Source: Halorhabdus amylolytica
Lineage (GTDB): Archaea; Halobacteriota; Halobacteria; Halobacteriales; Haloarculaceae
DNA: 58,589 bases
Assembly: GCF_004944975.1 (NCBI RefSeq)
Contig: NZ_SPQG01000003.1
Span: 287,023 to 345,611 of the forward strand
Direction: 5' to 3'
Shown here: positions 34,132-44,290 of the stretch, piece after piece
Layout of the letters: the number at the start of each line of letters is the position of its first letter
How positions within the stretch are numbered: the stretch's first letter is position 1
Notes under the pieces: generated by a model
What the model saw: the letters and a program-made list of their open reading frames with translations, nothing else
What the model was told of the DNA's origin: nothing
The model's database searches: none
Made by a program: the position numbers and the translations under genes

Positions 34132-34280
34132 ACCACCCGGCTACATTGTGCCTTGGACCCGGACAGCCCGAGCCGCGACTCGCGTGAGGGGCCCTGTGAA
34201 CGATCCCGAACAGCGCAAAGCCGCTGGCTAGTTGTCTCCAGCGAAAGTACGACCGGTGGAACCCCCGGTCAAAAGACCAG

Positions 34281-34502
34281 TTATTCGAGGCCGAGATCCG
34301 CCAGCGAGTGCGTGTGCTGCCACGCACCGGCGATCGCATCAATATCGAAGGTGAGGACGCCGTCGGTGAGTTCGAGTCGAACCGTATCGTCGTCGATTTC
34401 CGTGTCGTGGAGGTGTAGTTCCAGTGGCTGGCCGAAGTCCGCGACTGCGATCATCAACTCACCGTTCGTTTCAAGCATCTCCTGGAGTTCGTCTGCTTCC
34501 AT
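34281..34502 (-). CDS. Small acidic hypothetical protein
   Basis: 73-residue protein starting MEADELQEMLETNGEL, predicted alpha then beta. It ends in GAWQHTHSLADLGLE. The composition is typically halophilic and the frame has a sensible start at 34502. No family recognised. It resembles the small halobacterial proteins of the HalX type in size, but no specific motif supports that. Confidence 0.6.
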   Translation of the reverse strand: MEADELQEMLETNGELMIAVADFGQPLELHLHDTEIDDDTVRLELTDGVLTFDIDAIAGAWQHTHSLADLGLE

Positions 34503-34665
34503 AGCACTCGTCAGTACGCTCGAACAGCCCAAAAAGATTGCTACGTCATGGATATTTCAACGGGAGCGCCAGGAACTGCCGACTCTTCTGTTTTTGGCCG
34601 GCCTAAAAGAGGCAGAACCCGCCCCTTCTAGAAGGGCTAAACACGTCGGTCTCTGCGTTCGTGAT

Positions 34666-34776
34666 ATGCAGGTCGCCCATTACGACACGTGCCAGGACTG
34701 TGGCGCCGAACTCGCCGAGACGACAACCTACCGCAAACACGCTTACTGTGGCGATTGCGGCGGCACCCTCGCCTGA
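34666..34776 (+). CDS. 36-residue zinc-ribbon micro-protein
   Basis: Short gene whose product has two CxxC knuckles, CQDCGAEL and CGDCGGTLA, spaced as in a single zinc ribbon. The ATG at 34666 gives MQVAHYDTCQD. A perfect 14-bp palindrome (CCCTTCTAGAAGGG, 34623-34636) lies 30 bases upstream, with a GCCTAAAAG TATA-like element further up. Such small two-CPxCG-type proteins are numerous in haloarchaea and usually unassigned. Confidence 0.65.
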   Translation: MQVAHYDTCQDCGAELAETTTYRKHAYCGDCGGTLA

Positions 34777-34797
34777 GTCGCGCCGAAAACAGTCAGC

Positions 34798-35826
34798 TCA
34801 GAGTTCCTCGATGCCCCCAATCGCATCCTCGATCGCGGGCGCGTCGAAGACTTCTCGGCCGACGTAGGCGTTGGTTCCCGCACGGTAGAGATCGCTTGCG
34901 GCATCGATGACGCGTTCGTCGAGCGGGTCCGGTTGCCGGTCACAGAGTGATTTCCACTCGGCGATTCCGCGGTCGTTCGCCCGTCGTTTCGCCTCGCTGA
35001 CGGCTTCGACCCACTCGGGCTGAGTGCGCTTGTGATACTGGCGGATGACCTCCTTGCTTATCTCCTGGCCGTCGTAGGAGAAGCGGTTCTCGTCGAAGGT
35101 ACCGACGACGTCGGCCACCTGGATCTCCCCGTCGTGGGAGAGACACTCGATCTTGCCGTCTTCGTGGACGAATCCCGCCTCGGAAGCCCGACGGTTGAGC
35201 AGGCCGTTCACCTCCCGCGCGAGGGATTCGAGATCAGCGATGTCGACACGGCCGGCGATCCGATCGGCCTCCTCACGGGAGAGATACCGGTCCTGTTCCT
35301 CGTACTTCGTCGAGAACTCCACGACCGGCTCGGGGAGATCGACGGGCACCTCGGGCCACTGGTCGTAGTCCAGACCGTGATCGGCGGGCTCGGATCGCTT
35401 CCGGAGACTCGAGCCGACCGGGACGGTGTTGCGGAAGACGATCTCCATCGGGACGAGGTAGTTCTCGCCCGCCGCGTCGTGGTAGGCGTCGTAATCGTAG
35501 CCGCCGGTATCGTGGGGTAGATCGGGCACCTGCGTCAGCGCGATGGACATCTCCCGTGGCGGCCGGCCCCGTTCGAGAGCCGCGTCGAGAGTGACCGTCT
35601 CACCGTCGAGGACAACGCCCTCGTAGTGGGTCGGGATCCCTTCCTCGGCGAGCAGTTCGAAGTTGTAGGCACCCATCGTACACAGCGCCGCGCCCTTCCC
35701 GGGGATCTCGTCGGGCATCTTCCCCCAGTCGAACACCGAGTAGTCGTCGGTGAAGACGAACGCACCCCGGCCCAGGCCGGTCGGGGTCGGCTTCTCGTCG
35801 ATCCGGAACTCCTTGACGCTGGTCAT
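34798..35826 (-). CDS. purC: SAICAR synthetase PurC
   Basis: 342-residue phosphoribosylaminoimidazole-succinocarboxamide synthase, ligating aspartate to CAIR in purine synthesis. Family features: N-terminal [20 protein letters not shown], the substrate-binding [37 protein letters not shown] and the C-terminal [15 protein letters not shown]. It is longer than bacterial PurC, as in other haloarchaea. Start at 35826. It stands alone, near purU and, further off, purSQ and guaB. Confidence 0.93.
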   Translation of the reverse strand: MTSVKEFRIDEKPTPTGLGRGAFVFTDDYSVFDWGKMPDEIPGKGAALCTMGAYNFELLAEEGIPTHYEGVVLDGETVTLDAALERGRPPREMSIALTQVPDLPHDTGGYDYDAYHDAAGENYLVPMEIVFRNTVPVGSSLRKRSEPADHGLDYDQWPEVPVDLPEPVVEFSTKYEEQDRYLSREEADRIAGRVDIADLESLAREVNGLLNRRASEAGFVHEDGKIECLSHDGEIQVADVVGTFDENRFSYDGQEISKEVIRQYHKRTQPEWVEAVSEAKRRANDRGIAEWKSLCDRQPDPLDERVIDAASDLYRAGTNAYVGREVFDAPAIEDAIGGIEEL

Positions 35827-35933
35827 CGGGTACCCCTTCCAAGTGGGCACCCTTAGAGGTTGTACATCGACCCAGCTTGCCCGATCGTCCGTCTTCGAGT
35901 GGCTTATGTCGATCCCGCTACAATGCGCGGGGG

Positions 35934-37304
35934 ATGAGTGATCCGGAACGCGCCGTCGTCGAGTTCGTTCTGACGGCGGCAGTGTACTCCGATCGGGACG
36001 ACCTAGAGCCCGACGACCTGCCGCCCGCCTACCGTGCGGTGTTCTGGGAGGACGGGACGATCGAACGTCCGCTCGTGGCGACCTCGGAGGCCATCACGGA
36101 CGCCACCGGCGTCGAACGACCCTGGAGCGCCGTCTCGGGACTGATGTTTACCGACCGCGACGAGTTCTCGAACGCGATCGAGTTCACTGACCGGAACATG
36201 GCCAAAGAGTGGCTCGAAAAGCGGATCGAGCCCGAGGAACTGCTGGAGAACCCGACGCTTGCGGCCGAATTCGAGGACGAAATCGAGGGGGTCAGCCACG
36301 AGCAGGCCCGCGAGCAGGTTCGTCCGGCCCGTGCAGATCGGGCCTGGATCGACAGTCTCCTCGAAGAGTACTTCGAAGAGGAGGAGGAAGAGGAGATGCT
36401 CGATCTCGTCGAGATCCGCGCGCCCGAGGAGGTCGAGATGACGCTCGACGAGCTGGTCCTCACCGAGGACCAGGAGGCCGAGATCGGCAAGCTCGTCAAA
36501 GCTATCGAACATCGGGAGTACCTCGCGAAGATCGGCCTCAGGGAGATCGGGAAACTCCTGTTCGTCGGCCCGCCGGGGACGGGCAAGACCAGCGTCGCGC
36601 GGGCGTTGGCTCACGATCTTGACCTCCCGTTCGTCGAGGTCAAACTCTCGATGATCACCTCCCAGTACCTCGGCGAGACCGCAAAGAACGTCGAGAAGAC
36701 CTTCGAGGTGGCAAAACGACTCTCGCCGTGTATCCTCTTCATGGACGAGTTCGACTTCGTCGCCAAGACCCGGGCCAGCGACGAGCACGCTGCGATCAAG
36801 CGTGCCGTCAACACCCTGCTGAAGTCCATCGACGAGGTCAGCCTGATCCAGGACGACGTACTCCTCATCGGTGCGACCAACCACCCTGACCAACTCGACG
36901 CTGCCGCCTGGCGGCGTTTCGACGAGATCGTCAACTTCCCCAAACCCGACGACAAGATGCGGGCGGACATCCTACGCGTGGTCACCCGGGAGATGGAGAT
37001 CGCTGATTTCGACCCAGAGGGTCTCGCCGAGATGACCGAAGGCCTGACCGGAAGCGACCTCCGGCTGGTTCTCCGAGAGGCCGTCCTCGACGCGTTGACC
37101 GAGGAGCGGACGACGTTGACCCAACAAGACCTCGAAGACGCCGTCGCCAACTTCGAGGAACGAGACAACCTCAAGAACCTCGATATGATCGAGGGCGATC
37201 ACGACGCCCTCGTTGCCGGCGGAACGCCGGACACCGGCGAGGATGGGGGCGGACACGACCACGATCACGCCCACGACCATGCGGCCGATCACGCCCAGGA
37301 CTGA
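35934..37304 (+). CDS. AAA+ ATPase with His-rich C-terminus
   Basis: 456 residues. The N-terminal ~150 residues are helical and acidic, with a run of seven Glu near 145. The AAA+ module (about 170-410) has Walker [10 protein letters not shown], Walker B LFMDEFDF, sensor-1 IGATNHPDQ and a sensor-2 region around [12 protein letters not shown]. The C-terminal tail is a histidine-rich [16 protein letters not shown], a likely metal-binding segment. Its last base overlaps the start of a PhnP-like metallo-hydrolase, so the two are coupled. Substrate unknown; a metal-related chaperone or unfoldase role is speculative. Confidence 0.85.
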   Translation: MSDPERAVVEFVLTAAVYSDRDDLEPDDLPPAYRAVFWEDGTIERPLVATSEAITDATGVERPWSAVSGLMFTDRDEFSNAIEFTDRNMAKEWLEKRIEPEELLENPTLAAEFEDEIEGVSHEQAREQVRPARADRAWIDSLLEEYFEEEEEEEMLDLVEIRAPEEVEMTLDELVLTEDQEAEIGKLVKAIEHREYLAKIGLREIGKLLFVGPPGTGKTSVARALAHDLDLPFVEVKLSMITSQYLGETAKNVEKTFEVAKRLSPCILFMDEFDFVAKTRASDEHAAIKRAVNTLLKSIDEVSLIQDDVLLIGATNHPDQLDAAAWRRFDEIVNFPKPDDKMRADILRVVTREMEIADFDPEGLAEMTEGLTGSDLRLVLREAVLDALTEERTTLTQQDLEDAVANFEERDNLKNLDMIEGDHDALVAGGTPDTGEDGGGHDHDHAHDHAADHAQD

Positions 37305-38182
37305 TGGAGGTCACGCTGCTCGGGACCGGCGACACGACGGGCACCCCGACGGTCGGCTGTGACTGTGAGACGTGCCAGCGCGCCCGCGATCCGGACGACG
37401 AACTCCGTGAGCAGTTGCACGACCGGGGCGTCAACGTGGGATCCCGAGGCGTCGAGCGGACGCGCTTCTCCGTGCACGTCCGTAACGAGCGGACCGGCGA
37501 GACGCTACTGATCGATGCCAGTCCGGATTTCCGGACGCAGTTCCTCCGTGAGGATCTGAACGCGCCCGACGCCGTACTGATCACCCACGTTCATTTCGAT
37601 CATCTCGACGGGCTGGGCAACGTCTATCGGCTGACACGCGATCTGCCGATCTACGCTTCGGGAAAGACAGACCCCACGACCGGAAAGAGCGTCGCCGAGA
37701 GCATCCGTGAGCGGTACGACTACCTGGATGTCATCGACGTACGTCCCCGTGACCCGTTCGAATCCTTCCGGGTCTGTGGGCTCGACCTCACGCTCGTCGC
37801 TGTCGACCATCCGCCCCTCGATTGCTACGGCGTCGTGATCGAGGATCCCGAAACGGGTGGGAAACTCGCGCTCACCGGCGACACCAGCTATCGGGTGCCG
37901 CCGGAGTCGAAGGACGCGCTGGCCGACGCCGACCTGTTGCTGGCGGACGGCATCCTGCCAGCCGATCGCTGTGATTCCCACCCTGCGGGCGGCGCCCACC
38001 ACGACGACGCCGGCGTCCCCATGACCTACGGGAGCAAACACATGACGATCGAGGGGGCGCGTTCGCTCGCCGACGAACTCGACGCCGGGGAGTTGCGGAT
38101 CGTTCACCTCTCGCATTACCTGTCGGCGGAGACGGCTTTCGACGCACCCCGGGCGGTCGACGGCGAGCGCTTCTCGCTGTGA
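37304..38182 (+). CDS. PhnP-like metallo-beta-lactamase-fold phosphodiesterase
   Basis: 292-residue MBL-fold enzyme. The metal-binding motif THVHFDHLDG and the downstream LALTGDTSYR and VHLSHY provide the two-metal site. The N-terminal GTPTVGCDCETCQRARD with three cysteines matches the extra zinc site of PhnP, the 5-phosphoribosyl 1,2-cyclic phosphate phosphodiesterase. No C-P lyase genes are nearby, so another cyclic phosphate substrate may be used. Translation is coupled to the upstream ATPase. Confidence 0.85.
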   Translation: MEVTLLGTGDTTGTPTVGCDCETCQRARDPDDELREQLHDRGVNVGSRGVERTRFSVHVRNERTGETLLIDASPDFRTQFLREDLNAPDAVLITHVHFDHLDGLGNVYRLTRDLPIYASGKTDPTTGKSVAESIRERYDYLDVIDVRPRDPFESFRVCGLDLTLVAVDHPPLDCYGVVIEDPETGGKLALTGDTSYRVPPESKDALADADLLLADGILPADRCDSHPAGGAHHDDAGVPMTYGSKHMTIEGARSLADELDAGELRIVHLSHYLSAETAFDAPRAVDGERFSL

Positions 38183-38258
38183 AGACGATCTATTTTCTCC
38201 CGGCGAGATCCCGTTCGCGGCGGGCAAAACCTTTGTCCCGGGGCTCGAAGGCGACGGC

Positions 38259-38495
38259 ATGGACCCTGATCTCGACACTGACCCGGCGACGCTGGAGGGC
38301 GTTCCTGCCGATCGGCCGTTCGTGGCGGTCGCCATCGCGGCGGTCGTCGCCACAGTCGTCTACCTGGCGATCCAACTGGCGATGGACGGACGGATTGACT
38401 TCGTCGAGACGGCAGCCTTTGTGATCGTCTTCACGGGCGTCTACGTCGCCTTCCTGTATCTGCGTCGGCAGTTGTCCGGCGACAAAGGCGAATGA
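38259..38495 (+). CDS. Small two-helix membrane protein
   Basis: 78-residue protein with an acidic N-terminus and two transmembrane helices (about 21-41, FVAVAIAAVVATVVYLAIQLA, and 50-68). The TGA ends directly against the stop of the convergent DUF5787 gene. No family assigned; common type in haloarchaea. Confidence 0.65.
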   Translation: MDPDLDTDPATLEGVPADRPFVAVAIAAVVATVVYLAIQLAMDGRIDFVETAAFVIVFTGVYVAFLYLRRQLSGDKGE

Positions 38496-39461
38496 TTACC
38501 CGAAGTGATCCAGGCCGGCCTGGCGGCGACGCTGCCCCTCAGGATCGCGTCGCCAGGCGCTTCGTTCGGCTCGCCGAGCCACGTGGTCGATCTCCGGTGG
38601 GTCGGCCGGTTCGTGACCGGCACAATCCGTCCCGCACTCGCTGGCCGGGTCGACGATCCGGCCGGCCCACTGACAGTACGGCACCGCCACGTCCGGCCCG
38701 CCCTCTGGGGCACACTGTCCGCAGGCCGGAAGCTCGAACGTCCGCCAGCCCTTCCCGTAGGCCCGTTCGGCGATCCGCCGTCGCACACGCCGCTTCTGGT
38801 CGGCTGTGACGATCGCGATGTCCGACCGGCCGGGCTGGCGATCGAGAATTTCGACCCCCGCTGTCGCCGGATCGAGCGGTTCCGGCTCCCGGAGGACCTC
38901 CCGATCACCCGTCCTGGAATCGAACTGCCAGATCCCGACCTCCTCGGGGATGCGGTTGCGATGGGCGCCAGTAACGTGGGAGGCCGTCGCCAGGACGACT
39001 TCGTCAAAGATACCCAGCGAGACGTCAGTCCGGAGCTGTGCCTGGAGATCGCCCGGCCGGTCGAGGTCGGGTTTGTTCTCGATGCCCACGAGACGGTCGA
39101 ACCACGCGTCGGGATACCGACAGACCTGCCGGACGGCCGGATCGCCGTCACAGCGCTCGCGTTCGAAGAAGTCCGCTTTGACGGCCCGCTCGACGATCCG
39201 TTGGCGCTCTTCGGGTCGCCGATTCGGGAAGACTTCCTTGATACGCCGGGCGCTGCCCGGACCGACGGGCGCTTCGATCGCTACCGGCGGGATCGTCCCG
39301 TCGGTGATGGACGCTCGCCGCTCGAACGCGGGCCCAGGTTCGACCGTCACGACGTCGACGATCCGGCGGCCCTGGACGTGTGCGCCGAGCTGGCGGGCCA
39401 GGAGTCGCTCCTCGCTTTCGAGTTCACCACACAGCGCCAGCTCGAACGCGTATTCGCGCAC
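38496..39461 (-). CDS. DUF5787 protein with PD-(D/E)XK-like and cysteine-cluster features
   Basis: 321 residues from a GTG start at 39461 (VREYAFELALCGELE), the start typical of this haloarchaeal family; an upstream ATG would add a basic low-complexity stretch. Visible: Pro117-Asp118, then Glu128-x-Lys130 within YPDAWFDRLVGIENK, the spacing of PD-(D/E)XK nucleases. Cys11 lies near the N-terminus, and a C-terminal set Cys247, 250, 263, 276 and 280 could bind an Fe-S cluster or zinc. This layout resembles Cas4/AddB-type iron-staple nucleases, but that is inference; the family has no assigned function that I know. Confidence 0.75.
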   Translation of the reverse strand: MREYAFELALCGELESEERLLARQLGAHVQGRRIVDVVTVEPGPAFERRASITDGTIPPVAIEAPVGPGSARRIKEVFPNRRPEERQRIVERAVKADFFERERCDGDPAVRQVCRYPDAWFDRLVGIENKPDLDRPGDLQAQLRTDVSLGIFDEVVLATASHVTGAHRNRIPEEVGIWQFDSRTGDREVLREPEPLDPATAGVEILDRQPGRSDIAIVTADQKRRVRRRIAERAYGKGWRTFELPACGQCAPEGGPDVAVPYCQWAGRIVDPASECGTDCAGHEPADPPEIDHVARRAERSAWRRDPEGQRRRQAGLDHFG

Positions 39462-39601
39462 ACTTCGAGGTCGGGTGGCGATCCGCAAAAACGTCTCGCC
39501 CGGGGCGGTCGTCGACGATCCGACGCAGGACTGCCGGTGGACACGTGGTCGTCGCCGAATCCGTCGGTAGGGTTTTGACTGCGTTGGCACAAACGACCGT
39601 C

Positions 39602-40150
39602 ATGTTACTGCTCCTCGCCGACCTGATCGACTCGACGCTGGGATCGTTCCGGGCGGACGTGGTTGCCACACTGCCCCGACTGCTCTCGGGGCTGGTGTTC
39701 GTGTCCCTCGCATACGTCGCCATCACGGTCGTCACGAGCCTGCTCCGGTCGGTACTCGAACGCGTCTATCCCGCAGAGGAACAGCTCATCGTCGAGTTTT
39801 TTGTCCTCGTCGTGGCCGTGTTCATGTGGTTCGGCGCCGGACTGGTTCTGTTGAACATCGTCGGGCTGGGCGAGGTTGCGGCCAGTCTCGGCACCGCCGC
39901 GGGATTCATCGGCCTCGGAATCTCCTATGCACTTTCGACGATGATCGAGGACACCGTCGCCGGGGTGTACCTGCTCCGTGATCCGGATTTCAACGAGGGC
40001 GACAGCGTCCGGACTGCCTCCATGACCGGGATCGTCACGGACATCGGCCTCCGGAAGAGTCGGTTTCGAACCGACGAAGGCATCGAGGTCGTCGCCAATC
40101 GCAACGTCGAATCGCGCTGGACGTATCTGACCGAGGACGGCGATCCCTGA
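39602..40150 (+). CDS. MscS-family mechanosensitive channel (small)
   Basis: 182 residues. Three membrane helices are followed by the pore helix region GEVAASLGTAAGFIGLGISYALSTMIEDTVAG, split here as the conserved glycine/alanine-rich TM3. A short beta domain follows with DPDFNEGDSVRTASMTGIVTDIGLR and ANRNV. Length is at the lower end of the family because the C-terminal cytoplasmic cage is truncated. Likely role: release of solutes on osmotic downshift. Transcribed divergently from DUF5787. Confidence 0.85.
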   Translation: MLLLLADLIDSTLGSFRADVVATLPRLLSGLVFVSLAYVAITVVTSLLRSVLERVYPAEEQLIVEFFVLVVAVFMWFGAGLVLLNIVGLGEVAASLGTAAGFIGLGISYALSTMIEDTVAGVYLLRDPDFNEGDSVRTASMTGIVTDIGLRKSRFRTDEGIEVVANRNVESRWTYLTEDGDP

Positions 40151-40263
40151 GGGCCATCGGGCTGTCTTCGCGCGATCAGGACGGTTTCTCGGCCGGCATC
40201 TCGTGGCGAGAACAGTAGGTTTATCACTTCAAGGAGGGTAATCCAGCTACGATTACTGTGGAG

Positions 40264-41495
<1,232 letters not shown>

Positions 41496-41499
<4 letters not shown>

Positions 41500-41870
41500 C
41501 CGCCGTTCTGGACACCAACGCACTGATGATGCCCGTCGAGTGTGACGTCCGCGTCTTCGAGGAACTCCAGCGTTTGCTCGGCGCGGGCGAGTGGTTGGTT
41601 CCCGAAGCCGTCGTCGCAGAGCTCGAGGACTTATCGGCGGGCGCGGGCGAGGAGGCCACAGCCGCCAGCGTCGGGCTGGATCTCGTCGATCGGTGTACGG
41701 TCCGCGATCACGCGGCCGAGTATGCCGACGACGCCGTCCTCGAATTGGCCAGCGATCTCGACGCCTACGCCGTTACTAACGACGGCCCACTCAAGCAGCG
41801 CCTGCTGGACGCGGACGTTCCAGTAATTGGTTTAAGGGGCCGGAACAAACTCGCGATCACTCAGTCATAA
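41496..41870 (+). CDS. PIN-domain protein (Fcf1/UTP24-like)
   Basis: 124-residue PIN nuclease-fold protein. Acidic active-site residues appear in [29 protein letters not shown] and VTNDGPLK. Its conserved place between aIF2-gamma and Rpo7 identifies it with the archaeal homologue of the rRNA-processing nuclease Fcf1 rather than with VapC toxins. Start overlaps the aIF2-gamma stop by four bases. Confidence 0.88.
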
Positions 41871-41871
41871 C

Positions 41872-42444
41872 ATGTACAAACGGGTTCGTCTCCGCGATAC
41901 GGTCGAGGTACCGCCCGAGCATCTGGCCGACGTCCGGCCGGAGCTTGTCAAGAAACTGCTACAGGACAAACTGGAGGGACGCATGGACGAGGACGTCGGT
42001 AGCGTCGTGAGCGTCACGGAAGTCCACGACGTCGGTGAAGGGGCCGTGCTCCCCAACGAGCCCGGCGTCTACTACGAGGCCGAGTTCGACGCCTTGACCT
42101 TCGACCCCCAGATGCAGGAAGTCGTCGACGGCGAGGTCGTCGAGGTCGTCAACTTCGGCGCGTTCGTCGGTATCGGTCCCGTCGACGGCCTGTTGCACGT
42201 CTCTCAGATCTCCGACGAGTACCTGGCTTACGACGGCGAGAACCAGCAACTCGCTTCCCGGGACTCGAATCGGACGCTGACCGTCGGCGACGCCGTCCGG
42301 GCTCGCATCGTCACCAAGTCCATCGACGAACGCAACCCCCGGGACAGCAAGATCGGCCTCACGGCCAAGCAGGTCGGCCTGGGCAAGCACGGCTGGCTCG
42401 AGGAGGAACGCAAAGAGCGAGCGAAAGCCGCGGGTGAGAGCTGA
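41872..42444 (+). CDS. rpo7: RNA polymerase subunit Rpo7 (E')
   Basis: 190-residue stalk subunit of the archaeal RNA polymerase, pairing with Rpo4. The N-terminal SHS2-type domain (to about 80) is followed by an S1/OB RNA-binding domain, VVEVVNFGAFVGIGPVDGLLHVSQIS. It contributes to open-complex formation and RNA binding. The stop overlaps the spt4 start (TGATG). Confidence 0.95.
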   Translation: MYKRVRLRDTVEVPPEHLADVRPELVKKLLQDKLEGRMDEDVGSVVSVTEVHDVGEGAVLPNEPGVYYEAEFDALTFDPQMQEVVDGEVVEVVNFGAFVGIGPVDGLLHVSQISDEYLAYDGENQQLASRDSNRTLTVGDAVRARIVTKSIDERNPRDSKIGLTAKQVGLGKHGWLEEERKERAKAAGES

Positions 42445-42641
42445 TGGCCGATCGGTACGTCTGCCGGGAGTGCCACCGCGTTCAAGATTCGGCAGAGGCC
42501 GAGATCTGCCAGGCCTGCGGGTCGAGTTCGCTGACCGAGGACTGGGCCGGATACGTCATCATCGCTCACCCTGCCGAGAGCGAGATCGCCGCGGAGATGG
42601 AGGTCACAGAGCCCGGAAAGTACGCGCTGAAGGTCCGATAG
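42444..42641 (+). CDS. spt4: Transcription elongation factor Spt4 (RNA polymerase E'')
   Basis: 65-residue zinc protein with CRECHRV and CQACGSSS knuckles and the typical WAGYVIIAHPAESEIA segment. Partner of Spt5 in the processivity clamp on RNA polymerase. Coupled to rpo7. Confidence 0.95.
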   Translation: MADRYVCRECHRVQDSAEAEICQACGSSSLTEDWAGYVIIAHPAESEIAAEMEVTEPGKYALKVR

Positions 42642-42644
42642 ACC

Positions 42645-43256
42645 GTGTCGGAAGACTCATCGACAGCAGTCGGCAGCGACAGAGCCGATCCAGAGAGCGA
42701 GATCGTCCTCGAACTCCCGGACGCGCTCCGACCCGCCCTCAAGGAGCCGTTCGGGCCCGTCCATACGGACCCGGAGGCAGTGCTCGCGGTTGCCGGCGAA
42801 CCGCTGATCGCCGTCGGCGACATTGTCACCTATCACCTTCTGGAGGCGGGGCGACGACCGGACGTCGCCTTCGTCGACGAACGGACCGAGCGTAGCGCGG
42901 TCGAGGACGGTATCAGACAAACCGTCGTCGGTGATGGGGGGCCGTGGTTCGATCAGCGCATCGACGTGGCCAATCCTTCGGCGACGCTGACTACGTCGTT
43001 GCTAGAGGCCCTCGTCGAAGCCCTCGCGGCCGAGGATGCGACGACAGTGGTGATCGTCTACGGCGAGGAGGATCTGGCGACTCTCCCCGCGATCCTGGCC
43101 GCGCCCGAGGGCGCGAGCGTCGTCTACGGACAACCCGGCGAGGGGATGGTCCACGTCGACGTGGGGGACGGGGTCCGCGGGCGTACAGCCGAACTGTTCG
43201 ACCGGATGGACGGCGATCCGGGACGGGCGCGTGAACTGCTCGGGATCCCGGACTGA
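42645..43256 (+). CDS. GTP-dependent dephospho-CoA kinase (DUF359)
   Basis: 203 residues. It belongs to the DUF359 family, shown in Thermococcus to phosphorylate dephospho-CoA using GTP, the last step of archaeal CoA synthesis. Motifs: GDIVTYHLLE, the mid-protein VANPSATLT and the hallmark YGEEDLATLPAIL. It starts at GTG three bases after spt4 and ends the operon. Confidence 0.9.
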   Translation: MSEDSSTAVGSDRADPESEIVLELPDALRPALKEPFGPVHTDPEAVLAVAGEPLIAVGDIVTYHLLEAGRRPDVAFVDERTERSAVEDGIRQTVVGDGGPWFDQRIDVANPSATLTTSLLEALVEALAAEDATTVVIVYGEEDLATLPAILAAPEGASVVYGQPGEGMVHVDVGDGVRGRTAELFDRMDGDPGRARELLGIPD

Positions 43257-43285
43257 ATCGTGCAGGCGCCCGTCTCCGTCTCACA

Positions 43286-43326
43286 GCGATCGTGACGTCA
43301 TTTTCTCCGGGCGATCGTGACGTCAT
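43286..43326. promoter_or_regulatory. Two 16-bp direct repeats with TGACGTCA cores
   Basis: GCGATCGTGACGTCAT is present at 43286-43301 and again at 43311-43326, a 25-bp period. Each copy contains the palindromic octamer TGACGTCA. They lie in the 206-base gap before the amidohydrolase-like gene and resemble paired regulator sites. Confidence 0.45.
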
Positions 43327-43462
43327 CTCTTCAGGGTCGACGTTGTCCCGGCTCACCGGCGTTTTCCGTCCGAGATCGGTCACGGAGTGCCCATGGAGAG
43401 TCGCTGACTCCCTACGCCGTAGAGCGATGATTTAATACGCGAACCGGGAGAACGATCGGGGG

Positions 43463-44272
43463 ATGTTGGAGCTGGAGCACGGGTTCCGGGTCGTCGACGT
43501 GCACACGCGATTGACTCCTGATGCCGACCGACAGTCGGGAGACGTCCCGGGGACTCCGGAGCGGCTCGAGCGGGAGATGCACCAGGCCGGGATCGTCCGA
43601 TCGCTCGTCTATCCGGCCGGTCGAGAAGAGAGTTATCTGAAGGCCAACAACGCCATCGCCCGCATGAGCGTCGGCCGACCGTTGGTGGCGCTGGCACGTA
43701 TCAACGGGCCGCTGGATCCGGGTGACGACGCCGGGACGCGGTTGCGCAATCTCACCGCGAGCCGCGCGGACGAACACACTGGCCCCGAGGAAGTCAAACA
43801 GTACGCCTACGACGATCGTTTCGAGGGGTTCAAACTTCACCCCGGACGGGATGGTCTCCCTGATGAGGCGGTGTTCGAGGCCCTCGAATCGGTCGGATTG
43901 CCAGTGCTCGTCCACGGTGGTGACGCGTTCCCCCCGGAGGCCATCGAGGAGACGATCCTCGAGTACGACTTCCCCACGATCGTTGCCCACTTCGGCGGCT
44001 ACCCGCTTGCCCGCGACCGGATGGAGACAGCTATCAATCTGCTGGAGACCCACGACCAGTGTTACCTCGACACGAGCTTCGTCAGGTTCCGCCAGCCCCT
44101 AGAGCAGGCGCTCCGCGAACACCCGGATCGCGTACTCTTCGGGAGCGGTGCCCCTACCACGCACCCGAACGTGGCGATCATGGAGATCCTGACCCTGGAC
44201 GTACCGGAAGACGCGATGCGACGGGTGTTCACCAAGAATCCTGCACGGGTGATCGACGCGCTAGCGCCGTGA
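43463..44272 (+). CDS. Amidohydrolase-family (TIM barrel) protein with altered metal ligands
   Basis: 269-residue amidohydrolase-2-type barrel. Conserved parts are VVDVHTRL at the first strand, FKLHPGRDG, VLVHGGDAF, IVAHFGGYP and LFGSGAPTTHP near the end. The usual first HxH is H-T-R here, and the usual final GSD is GSG, so two metal ligands are missing. It may be non-metal-dependent, or not an enzyme. A pair of direct repeats lies upstream. Confidence 0.8.
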   Translation: MLELEHGFRVVDVHTRLTPDADRQSGDVPGTPERLEREMHQAGIVRSLVYPAGREESYLKANNAIARMSVGRPLVALARINGPLDPGDDAGTRLRNLTASRADEHTGPEEVKQYAYDDRFEGFKLHPGRDGLPDEAVFEALESVGLPVLVHGGDAFPPEAIEETILEYDFPTIVAHFGGYPLARDRMETAINLLETHDQCYLDTSFVRFRQPLEQALREHPDRVLFGSGAPTTHPNVAIMEILTLDVPEDAMRRVFTKNPARVIDALAP

Positions 44273-44290
44273 GGCCTCCCCTCGCCGCGT

